Positions 21,961 through 31,539 of a stretch of 64,000 bases of DNA are shown here, piece by piece. Origin of the DNA: Gautieria morchelliformis. Its lineage: Eukaryota; Basidiomycota; Agaricomycetes; Gomphales; Gomphaceae. Every line of letters begins with the position of its first letter. The stretch's first letter is position 1. A program made the position numbers and the translations under genes. The notes under the pieces were generated by a model. That model made no database searches and had not been told where the DNA came from. It was given only the letters and a program-made list of their open reading frames with translations. The stretch lies in NCBI GenBank assembly GCA_015179125.1, contig WHVA01000229.1, forward strand, positions 105,771-169,770, read 5' to 3'.

Positions 21961-24661
21961 ATGCCGTCAAGCGCTTCAAGCAGCAAGAAGAAAAAGGCTC
22001 AGGCTCAGGCTGGAATGGGGATGTCGACCACCAAACTCCAGAGGCGTTTGGACAAACAAGACTCGATGATCAAAATGCTCGTCGCCCAAAATAAGAAGAA
22101 GAGGAAGTCAGCTCACGTGGAATCAGACGATGAGGATGCAAATGGGTCCAGTTATAACGATGATGATAATGAGGGTAAGTAACTCTTTATATATATGCCG
22201 CTTTTTCTCCCTTCTATGCTTCTTTGCAGATTATACTAGCTCAGAGTCCGAAGAAGAAGAACATCGCAGCCGTCGCAAGCACAAGCACAAGCACAAGCGT
22301 AAGCATACACTGATTTCCAGACCATTCGGAACTGCCGGCAAAAAGGGTGATGGGTTATTCGGCAGCAAAGGATACAACCTCCAGGTTCACATGGGTCTCA
22401 TGGATGATAATCAGCGCTATTTGGACATCAGGGTAACTGATTGTATCCAGAAATGTCTGTGATGTCTTAAAGGTCCACATGGTGCGCAGGCTACAGTGCG
22501 TGACCAGATTGCACACTATCGACTTGAGGGGAAGAAACGTAAACAAGACCCTAAAGACATGGGAGACAGGGGGCCGTGGATATTCTCCGTGCTCCAGTAG
22601 ACCAGGAGCACTGAATGATAGTGGGATGGGAGGATGCCCTCACCATTGTCCACCTGGACAATTGCGCAACGTGCACGGACTATGCCGCGCACCTAAGGGC
22701 CGCGACAGGCACCCGCAAGGTCAAATTGCGGGACGAAGACATTGGCGACGCCGTCGATGCAGCCTGGGGATGGCTCCCAAGGGGCATCGCACGTGACGTG
22801 CGAGAAGAGCCCCTCCAGGACATCCACGACCTTAAAAAAGAGGTCAAGGAGTTGGAACGCGCGGCCGAAGACCGCGACGATGCACTCGCAACCGAGCGCA
22901 CCAAGATCAAGGAACTGGAGCAACAGCTGAGTGCAGCCCAGCTCCAGGTTACACTGGCCCACGTTGCCTCAAAAAGGTTGCGACATGACCCGGCCACGGA
23001 CCCAGTGGCCAGGCCATCATCACTTCGCACGACGGTGCCTCTGCCGGCGCACACAACATTGGGACTAGTGTCCCGATTGTTGGCGCCGACCCCGACAACG
23101 ACAACGACGGAAGGACATAGCGTGCCTTCCGACTCTGCGTAGGGCATCCCAGATGGATGGGAGTCAGACTCGTCCGTCTGGAAGACGTACGACCCGGAAA
23201 GGGCACAGCGGCTGGCAGAGCAGCCAAAGAAAAAGTGCAAGAAATTGCGCGGCTCCCCCAACACCATCAATGGGCTAACCATTGCAAGGGAAAGCGCAAT
23301 TAGCGCTTACATAGCGGCGTTATCATTGCACACTGTCAACGACCCCACCCTTCAACGGCGGATAGCACAGGTCAAGGCCCAGTACATCAGGCCTGGCGTG
23401 GCCCTACTCCACCGGCGGGGACAGTTCACCCCCCCTAGCCGGGGGAGGGGACGCTCATCCCACTCGGAGATCCACCGATCTCCGAGATGGGCCTCCTACC
23501 ATGGCCGGTAGGGAAGGCCCAACAGTGTCATACACAATGGTACGACGTCTGCCCGCTCGACGAACCACCCTTCGTCGAACCCTTAGCACGGGCAAAAGAG
23601 ACACCACAGCTCGCGCGTGTGCGTGAGATGATCGGCGTATTTAAACACATCAAGCGCGAACAACACGCTCGCAATCCCAAAAGGGATTGTCTCGTGATAG
23701 CGGGCAGTACCCTGCACGATATCGCGGCCATCCTGAAGGGTTGGATACATAACCCTGAAGGAATCCCATCCGCCATCCATGACAATGCGGATGGCACCTT
23801 CAACCTAGATGACATGGACGTCTGGATGTGGTTGAAGGCCCTTGCGCCCCAGGTCAAAGGGGTCACATCACCACTCAGGGCGAGGCTACTCGACCTATTC
23901 AGCTTGACAGACCAATGGTCGAACCTCGTCGACACCAGGGAAGTGCTGACGCCTCAGAGCACCACCCTGCAACTCTCAATCACGGGCCCATTCCCTGTGG
24001 AGGGCCGAGCCGGCCCCAACATCCCCCTCGCCGAGATCGCGAGATGGTTGGCCCGCTACGCGGGGGTCACTCGCAAGCAAGTGGCACACATTGAACATTA
24101 TGTTCAACGCAGCATCACCGGCGCGGCATTGCAGTTAATGAGTTTGGCATTGTTAAAATGGCCTGTTTGTTGACATTTTGCACCAGGTTGAAAAAAAATA
24201 CCCCGAGCTCAAGGATTTCGAGAATTCATGGCCTATACAAGATATGGTTACCGGGATCCTGTGCAACAGGATGGACTACAAGAAAAACAGAACTGTGCAA
24301 CGTCCTAAGAAAACAGAACAAACGAGGGCCCAACGCCTGGCCTTGAAGGAAGCGGTATATGTGTCCGTTTCCCCCCCTTCAATGTACTGACATATCTATC
24401 AGAGAACTGAAAGGGAACAGGTGGAAGCAAGCAACAAGAAAGAAGCGAGTGAAGAACGCAACAATCGCAGCAAAGAAGTGAGCGAAGATCAGGACAATTG
24501 CAGCAAAGAAGTGGGCGAAGATTAGGACAATGACAGTAATCACGAGGAGATCACAGCTGATAACCAAGCTGGAGAACAGTCGAGAGAAGATTATACTAAT
24601 GGGGATGCTGACACATATCAACCAGCTACAGATGACGATCAGGATCCCGCTCCTAGCGATG
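21961..24661 (+). pseudogene. Lys/Glu-rich protein gene, exons split by an inserted retroelement piece
   Basis: Three exons splice cleanly: 21961-22174, 22230-22432 and 22490-22600, with donors GTAAGT and GTAACT, acceptors TTTGCAG and GCGCAG, and a split GAT codon. They give a basic/acidic protein beginning MPSSASSSKKKKAQAQAGMG, with a (KH)n tract and KGYNLQVHMGLMDDNQRYLD. The exon then hits TAG. After about 1.5 kb of foreign sequence (22603-24135) a compatible exon follows (24188-24349, VEKKYPELKDFENSWPIQDM), an intron, and an acidic exon (24405-24661) with one TAG. This resembles a family of short-domain proteins common in agaricomycete genomes, but I cannot name a function. No later exons are found because a copia LTR follows at 24721. 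Confidence 0.5.
22603..24135 (+). mobile_element. Family E/F extra-ORF fragment, copy 1, inside the 21961 gene
   Basis: An inserted coding fragment without LTRs. It opens with WEDALTIVHLDNCATC and YAAHLR, then a coiled coil (KKEVKELERAAEDRDDALAT), a disordered stretch, a TAG at 23140 (CAG to TAG likely), a frameshift near 23490, then MGLLPWPVGKAQQCHTQW and a conserved C-terminal core (IHNPEGIPSAIHDN, VWMWLKALAPQVKG, WLARYAGVTRKQV, IEHYVQRS). The same order and words recur at 38040, 45506, 50090 and 58960. In those places it lies next to a pol or an LTR, so it belongs to a retrotransposon. Function unknown. Confidence 0.7.
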
Positions 24662-24720
24662 GTGAGTTCAGGGGCGATCTCCCCGAATTGACTTCATCCG
24701 CATTTGGCCAGGGTGGAGCC

Positions 24721-25014
24721 TGACTCACATTAACATGAGTTAAACTGAGGAGACCACAATGTACCTGTACTACCTGATCATGATGGACACTGATATCCCA
24801 ATCCCATGAATAGAGTACCATATATATATACTCCATGTGAGCCTCATACAGTCTGGATGCACACAAATATACGTGGATGTGCCAACAGCTCCTAGGCTCA
24901 CCACATGTCCAGCTGTCTGTCTTCAATATACCCATGCGCCAACTCGGAGCATGTACAGTCTCGATGCACATAAGTATCCACCGACGTTGACATGATGTCA
25001 CTCGCATCTCAACA
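24721..25014 (-). mobile_element. LTR downstream of the copia gag
   Basis: In minus orientation it begins TGTTGAGATGCGAGTG right after a purine-containing stretch (caaggagg) that follows the gag stop, and ends near TGTGAGTCA at 24721. TG...CA ends and position make it the 3' LTR. I did not find the matching 5' LTR upstream of gag. Confidence 0.6.
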
Positions 25015-25040
25015 CACCTCCTTGAGGGGTTGAAAGGTAA

Positions 25041-26733
25041 TCAGAACAATGAAGCTACGACTTTATCACCTGTTTCGTCTTTCTTCAGCTCTGGACAATT
25101 AGACTTGTAGTGACCTTTCTTGCCACAACTGCAGCAAATAACCTCGGAAAGCTGTGTCTTGATTTTCTTGTTCTTGACATCTTGCACAGAATATACAGGT
25201 CCTGAGAGTTCCACAACATCTTCATGTGCATTTTGTTGTGTTAGAATAAATGGATAGCTATATCAAACATTATTCTAAGGTCTATACAATCGTCTAACTG
25301 AGCTAACATCTGGGAGAAATAATCCATGCACCAGTAACAGTGCCTCCCCTGAAAGGCAGGCACCTGGGCCCTGGTCAGAAGAAATATTGCTATGGGACTA
25401 ATAGTCCCATACAGGGACATCTGACAGGATGGAAATTACAGTACACTGTCCTATCTATGGACTTACTGAATAGCTACCCCAGGAGAGAGGTACAGAGATG
25501 GCAAATGCCTTGCCAAGGCTGCTGTAGGCACACAGCACAGGACACACAGGTTTTCTATTCTATTCTATTCCCCTGACCAGCTCCACTGATTACGAGCTGT
25601 ATTACATGTTGAAAGGGGCTTTGTACATTGCTCCAAGGTCCCAGCTTAGATACTTGTCAGTAGGACAAGTATCCCCATCATTGTTCCTGCTCCACAGCTG
25701 TATGCAGCCTGTGGAGCATTTCCACATTATCCTGACCCATTCTATCACTATCTTGAACACTGGTAGTCACTACTATTTTAGTATAAGTAGCTACCATAAA
25801 GTTACGAACAAAACATCCAGAATATTGTCCAGAACAATCCAGAATTGCTGTTTCACCTCCTGAAGTAACTGTAGACTTGTTTGATAGCCACAGAGCTTAT
25901 TTCTTGATAGTTTTCTCTAATTCTTTGTTGAGAGTCTACTATAACTGGCTACACTATACTGTTCCGAAAGCGAAAGCTTCGGACCCCTAGTCCCTCTGTT
26001 CTCACCTGTTTCTTCCTCGACTCGGTCACGTGACCTACATCAATCAGTGACGCACTCGCCCCACAGAGCTTAGTCAGCTCGCGCATATACCGTGCACAGG
26101 GGTGCACGAAGGACCCACTCCCTGAGTCACCAGATATATCCATTCTGATATATCTAATATATTATTCCTAAAATGTTGCACCTCCTCATTCAAAAGACAG
26201 GTGATGACATTTGGAAGTGTGAGTTCATTTGGGGGAAGGTTGTTGAGCATGACGATGAGTGTGGAATACGAATCTGGTAGTCCGGCTGTGAGTGAGAGAA
26301 TGATATCTTCATCAATAACCATAACTCCAGCAGCGTCGAGATGGTATGTGGTATTTTTGACATTGGCAATCCATGAATTCATGACCTGGTCGTCATGTTT
26401 CTTCATATACAGCAATCCACGGTGAAGTGCAAGGCGGGTCGCAAATCCGTGAGTGCCATGGACTTGTTCAATGTTCTCCCAAATCTCCATTGGATTACTG
26501 AAGCCAGCATGAGGAAGCTGGGAAGGTTCGATGTGGAGAATGATTTTTTCTCAGGCCACTTGTTGCTTCTTGACATAAGCATGAATCACCTTGGAGCTGT
26601 CAGTGCCCACGGGGCGACGCTCAGTCCCATCAACAACAGCCCAAAGGTCCTTCTCAATGAGCAGGGCCTCCATCATATATCACCAATCCGCATAATTCCT
26701 CCCATTCAATTTCTCAAACCGAGTCTCTGGCAT
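25041..26733 (-). pseudogene. gag: Ty1/copia gag, interrupted by a solo LTR, two nonsense codons
   Basis: Starts MPETRFEKLNGRNYADW and continues with the UBN2-type copia capsid core (MEIWENIEQVHGTHGFATRL, NNLPPNELTLPNVITCLLNE). After LLNEEVQ the frame is interrupted at 26173-25239 by a foreign repeat. Removing that repeat with one copy of its TGTTG duplication restores the frame to QNAHEDVVELSGPVYS and a CCHC zinc knuckle (CCSCGKKGHYKSNC), ending at TGA 25041. Two internal TGA codons (after GRNYADW and KKQQVA) both fit CGA to TGA. No protease or RT follows before the LTR, so the element was gag-only or deleted. Confidence 0.85.
25239..26173 (+). mobile_element. Solo-LTR-like repeat nested in copia gag (copy 2)
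   Basis: Inverted near-identical copy of 8808-9745, here in TGTTAGAATAAATGG orientation. It is flanked by the direct repeat TGTTG (25234-25238 and 26174-26178). Excising it reconnects the copia gag frame, which fixes its borders independently. Confidence 0.85.
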
Positions 26734-27816
26734 AATTGCAAATGATTTGAGCCTTTGGTAGGCTCAACAATGGTGCACGCATTTGGTAGCCTCAATAATG
26801 GTGCATGTTTTCGGTAGGCATGGCTTTTGATGCCTGAACCCCCTTTTGGTAGGCGTGATTTTTAAGTGTCGACTTCAGCCTTGACAGGCAAGGGGTGTAC
26901 GCAGTTGTGTTGCAAAAACAGCGAAGTTATGGCAGGTTACAACTGTGTGAGGAGCTATTGTACAACTCATGGTTCCCTTGTCGAAGACAAGGGCTTCTAA
27001 GGTCGCAAGATATAGATCCAGCTTACCGGTTCTGTGTATTTGGGAGTTTTCACCGCCATATAAAGATATACTGACATATTTCATAATCCTTTCCTTGCTG
27101 AAAGAGGTGGTGCATGACATGAGGGGTGGGAGGGTGCAGTCTAGGGAGCAGTGAGTGGCGCTCGGTAAGCGACACGAGGGACTGGGCAACGGCACGTACC
27201 ATCCGCGTCTCCAGGGTCGCTGTTCGTGTCAGGGTCTGGGTCATGCTGGCGGATGGATGGATGGCAAGACGTGGTGCAGAAGGGAGTAAACACGTCATCC
27301 AGGGTGGTCGGGCTGTTTATATGCAAAGGGAAATGCCAAACACTCCGCTCGTTCCTCTTGCGGCCTATTCTTCACTCGGCACATACACACACACCCCACC
27401 ACTGGCAGACACGCCAGAAACATCATGAGAAGTTCATGTCCGTGCGCTGCAGAGAAGGGTAGGTAATAAGAAGCCTGGGAGGGGAGGCTGTTAGTGTTAT
27501 GGGAGGGGAGGTGAATTGACGTTTGGAGTGGACAGGGAAAATGCGGGGTAATGCCGGGAAAGACGAGGCAGTGGAGGGACGACATACCATGCAACGACGA
27601 CGATGACAATGTCGGGGCTTTTGGGCTGTGTCCGTGGCTGTGTCTGTGTCATGCTGCTCATAACTGCCGAGTCGGAGTGCATGTTTGTCTTTGTTTGGTG
27701 GGTTCCTGATCCGCGCACGACGAAACCTTGCTTCGTTCGGGATTATCAGTATCCGGTGTTTGAAATTCGATGGGGATGTGCTGTGTATGTCAATAATGTT
27801 GCTTATATTTGTTGGT
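26734..27816. other. Leader of the copia element and unassigned DNA
   Basis: Between 26750 and 26860 the word TTTGGTAGGC recurs four times with small changes, probably in the untranslated leader of the copia element. A minus-strand frame at 26875-27090 (SLYGGENSQIHRTGKLDLYL) looks exon-like but is unrecognised. The rest shows no gene. Confidence 0.35.
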
Positions 27817-27911
27817 GTTTGTAATCTTCGCTGTATTTTGTGGGGCATGCTCGGCGCCTAATAAGACCTAAGCCGTTCTTTCCTACTGTGACCACCCTGT
27901 AAACTTCTACA
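27817..27911 (-). repeat. 95-bp direct repeat, copy 1
   Basis: Matches 28358-28452 at about 90% or better. The minus strand reads VGKNGLGLIRRRACPTKYSE in this copy; the difference RRRA/RRRV is conservative. It may be a duplicated exon. Confidence 0.8.
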
Positions 27912-28357
27912 GGTTATGGGCCCCGCCTGTTTGCTCTAGTTGTCGGCTCCCTTGGGATCGAAACACGTGCGCCCCCGGTGTTGGGGTCGAGAGGGCTCTC
28001 CCGTTGTAAAGTTCATCGCAAAGCCCTGTGACGTTCCAGGCATTTACCGCATCGCGCGAAAAACACCCCCAACCACATTGCGCACACACACACATACCAT
28101 TTGTTGCCGGTCACCAGTCATTACCAGGACTCATCACTAACCATGGGAACTCGAGTTGTTGTTGAGCTTGGTGAATGGCACACCCAAGCCTTCGTATTCT
28201 GAGGCGGTTCGTGTAAGCCCTTATTTGTTGAGGCCTCAATATTCTCATTCTACCCGGGGAGGTCACTCGGTATTGGAAAGCTGTTGGAGCTATTCCAGGA
28301 GTTGGTTTTCAGGGAAGCTGGAGTTGAAGAGTGCTTCGATTAAGGAGGTGTGTTGGA

Positions 28358-28452
28358 GTTTGTAATCTTCGCTGTATTTTGTGGGGCACACTCGGCGCCT
28401 AATAAGACCTAAGCCGTTCTTTCCTACTGCGACCACCCCGTAAATTTCTACA
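28358..28452 (-). repeat. 95-bp direct repeat, copy 2
   Basis: Second copy, reading VGKNGLGLIRRRVCPTKYSE on the minus strand. Flanking DNA is unrelated to that of copy 1. Confidence 0.8.
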
Positions 28453-29422
28453 ATATTTAGCTCTGGAGCCAACCAGTTACCAAGGGAACTGACATGATTC
28501 ACGACAGCTACACATTTGTCTGATCTGAGTTAAAAACTGCCAGACGTCGAATACCGTTTGTTCTCGCTGGGTGGCACTGGACGTCGTCATTCTAATAATA
28601 GCATGCTAGATAAAACAACAAACACGTTGCCGATCACCTGGGCTTTCCCAGGCCACCCGGGCACAGCTCTACATCACCGTCACAGTGGGTACACTGAATG
28701 CACAATATCGCGGCTACCAGTTGTTGTGCCCCATGTCGAAATTCAAGGTCTCTTGATATGACCTCTTCCCACGTCAGGACATGCCGCCAAAATGAGAAAT
28801 CTCTGCTGTCGCTATATCCAACAACAGTGACACGAGCTAGTATGCCTGCAGAGCCCATCCAATGTCACTTTAGAATCACAGACACATGCAGACACTGGCG
28901 ATTGAGCTTGACAGCCGAGATGTCTCATATCATCTCGCTTCCTCGTGTGCCCATCTTTATAAGTAACACCGGATCGGCTTCATCTTAATAGCCATCAGTG
29001 AGCTTTGTTGCAGTTGATTTTCATGTGTCATTATGCTGACACCGCACTTGGAGTCGTCAATGAGTGCCAAGTGTGCTTACATGACGTCAAGTTTTATATG
29101 CATTTTCGAGGCCATTCCGCGGATGTAATAACCAGTTCCTGGCAAGAACCCAAGGCTCAATTACTCGCCCGAGCGGATCACTGTATCAGATGTTTCGACC
29201 TTGTATTAATTCTTGTCCCATGACGTTCTTCTATCAGACCCGCCCACCTTGCAAATTGTGCCATGCTTCGCACTGATGGGATGTTGGGAATATCGGTTGA
29301 CCTGGCAGCACCCATGGCGAGAATCTTATATATGCACCTTGTGCGATCTGCTACTCCAACCCCACATCGCTACGCACAACTTAGTCCCTTGTCTGCATTC
29401 CAGCAGTTTTTCTTCATATATC
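28453..29422. other. Upstream of the DUF6533 pseudogene, homologous to 61.4-62.2 kb inverted
   Basis: Two blocks align with the other DUF6533 locus on the opposite strand: 28655-28775 (cagctctacatcaccg core) with about 62090-62180, and 29250-29422 with 61384-61560. The locus was duplicated together with its 5' flank. Confidence 0.55.
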
Positions 29423-29872
29423 ATGTCTCAGGTGGACCCCTCGGCTGAAATCCAGGTGCTATCAGACCTGTACGTACTTACCACATTGATTGAGATGCAG
29501 AAGAACTTACCTGAACTAGGTTTGTGGTCAACTCTGTCGCTGTTGCAGCACTTGGTATGCGTACATGACCCCTATCTAATTCCACAATATCCATAGCTTG
29601 TTATAAAGCACTGCTCATCTACGACACTCTTCTCACATTGCCATCTGAGATCAAGCACATTTGGTGCAAGACCGTCAAAATTGGCACTGTCCTCTATTTA
29701 CTCGCTCGTTACCTGACCATGGCTTTTTTTCTTCTTGGCATATATCTGTATTCTTTATGAGAAGCAACCTAGAGACTCATATATTCAAAGGAAATGTACT
29801 ACTATAAGTCACCTATCCAATGCTTTAATAGTTCCTTGTCTGATTGGTGCACAGGGTGAGTGATTATACCCA
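29423..29872 (+). pseudogene. DUF6533 membrane-protein gene, 3'-truncated copy
   Basis: Starts MSQVDPSAEIQVLSD. Exons 29423-29469 and 29501-29554 have GTACGT and GTATGC donors matching those of the minus-strand gene at 61383. The third exon holds the first DUF6533 helix (ALLIYDTLLTLPSEIKHIW), but its acceptor is lost: the cTCAG of the other copy is missing here. The next exon (LIVPCLIGAQ) ends at a GTGAGT donor, and 28 bp later the B1 LTR fragment begins. Everything after that, roughly two thirds of the protein, is missing. Confidence 0.75.
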
Positions 29873-29899
29873 TATATCTCTCAGGCAGAAGGATCACCA

Positions 29900-30020
29900 T
29901 CCGAGTAATAGAGTCGAAAGAACAAGGGAATAGAACAATGGGCGGAATGTTGGAAATATCGGAGGGGCAGAAAGTGTTGCGGAACAGAAGATCGGAAGTC
30001 GGAAATGAGCGGTCGTGACA
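29900..30020 (-). mobile_element. Truncated 3' LTR of family B element B1
   Basis: Matches the U3 end of the LTR at 36660-37352. In minus orientation it begins TGTCACGACCGCTCATTTCC and breaks off after about 120 bp at the DUF6533 remnant. The internal side is a purine-rich AGAAGGGAGATAC, the likely polypurine tract. Confidence 0.8.
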
Positions 30021-30142
30021 GTATCTCCCTTCTAAGGTCGAGCCCCGCGAGACCACAGGTCGGATCATGTGATCTGTGAACAAACGCGTCGGAGTCTAAA
30101 AAAATAGGCTGAGGAACAAACGCGTCTTCTTTCCAATCCAAA

Positions 30143-31190
30143 ATGAGTGCTCCAATTGACTTCTCCAAGATGACGAGTGCCGAGATGAAACAGCATTTCG
30201 CTGATATGCTCGTGCAAAAGGAACTGGCTGAAAAACGCGAGGCTGAGGAAGCTGCGTGGAAAGAGAAGGAACGTCGGGAGAAAGAGTGGAAGGAACAGGA
30301 GAGGAAGGAACACGAGTGCCGCAAGGAGGAGGAGCGCGTCCGTGAAGAGAAACGGAGATGGAACATGGCACGGAAAGCTGCTGTGGACAAGGCTGCTGCA
30401 GAGAAGGCTGCTGCAGAGAAGGCTGCTGCAGAGAAAGCTGCTGCGGAGAAGGCGGAAAAGGAACAGGTGAGTTATGAATGTCCGGCAGAAAAGTTCTTGA
30501 ATCAACTAAAAGTTCTTCTAGAATAATGTTCAGGACGAGTCAGAGTCAGACTCGGAAAGTTCGACGGAAAGTACACCGTCTCCTGAAGGAAAAGGGAAAC
30601 AAAAGGAAATCGCTACTCCAGTGAACCTTGTGGTGGAACGGAAACGTCGGGCGGACGTATTCCAGAAGGCTCGAAAGAACAAGTTGAATCGGATGTTGGA
30701 GCTGCATGAACTAGGACCGGAAAATCCCGCGACTAAGAAGCGGAAAACGCGGGACGGCGATGAGGAGGAAAAGGCTCCTTGCGACCCATGCGAGTCTAAG
30801 GGGTTGGATTGCACTTGGTCGAGTAACCCACGGGAAACTTCGTGCGATCAGTGCTGTGACAAGAAGAGATGCTGCGTCGTGGACAGGTGTGCTTCGAGGC
30901 TGGAGCAAAAGAAACAGAAGGTTGAGGAGTCGATTCCGAAGTCGGAACCAGGACCGAGCGGAGGGAGGGCCGAGGAATCGTTTCCGGTGACCGGAAAATC
31001 GGGACAGGCGGTGTTGAACCGATTTACAATGTCCTATCCGCTCCTTCACATTGCCGGGGTCGCTGAGGGCCATGTGGGAACAGCAACGCGAGATCCAGGA
31101 CATTATGATGATATGGCCGAGGTTCAGCAGCATCAGGTTCTGTCAATTCAGAACCAGATGACTGTCATGTCCCAGTCCTGGAACAGTTAA
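30143..31190 (+). CDS. Antisense spliced ORF in element B1 with a Zn2Cys6-like cluster
   Basis: This gene lies between B1 pol and its 3' LTR on the opposite strand. Exon 1 (30143-30466) encodes an acidic/basic coiled coil, with four near-identical 15-bp units giving AAAEK repeats. The intron has donor GTGAGT (30467) and acceptor CTAG (exon 2 from 30522, or from 30534 with CAG); both keep the frame. Exon 2 gives an acidic Ser/Glu stretch, a basic region, then C-x2-C-x6-C-x10-C-x2-C-x6-C (CDPCESKGLDC, then CDQCCDKKRCC), which fits the spacing of fungal binuclear zinc clusters. It totals about 330 residues with no stop or frameshift. It could be a DNA-binding regulator carried by the element or a captured host gene. 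Confidence 0.6.
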
Positions 31191-31539
31191 TGTGGGAAAT
31201 GCGATGGCGGAATGACCTGGTCCGGGACTGAATGGACGCGCGGCTGCGGGAGCGGGGAAATGGGGCCGAAGCTGGTCCGAGCGGGAGGGCGGAAACGAGG
31301 GAAAGGGTGGAAACAGAGTTGGTGAGGTCGAGGTAGGCGAGGCGGAAAAAGAGCCGGAAGCGGAAGAAGAGGTCGAGGCGGAGACAATGGGGAGGAGTAG
31401 GGTGTCAGGGTGACTTGTAATATTTTCTTGAAGTGTCGGAAATTAGCGTAACGGAAATTAATCGGATTTTAACAATGATTTGAGAACTGTAAGAAAGAAT
31501 GGGTGTCGGAAATGAGGTCGGAAATGACTAGGGCGTGGA

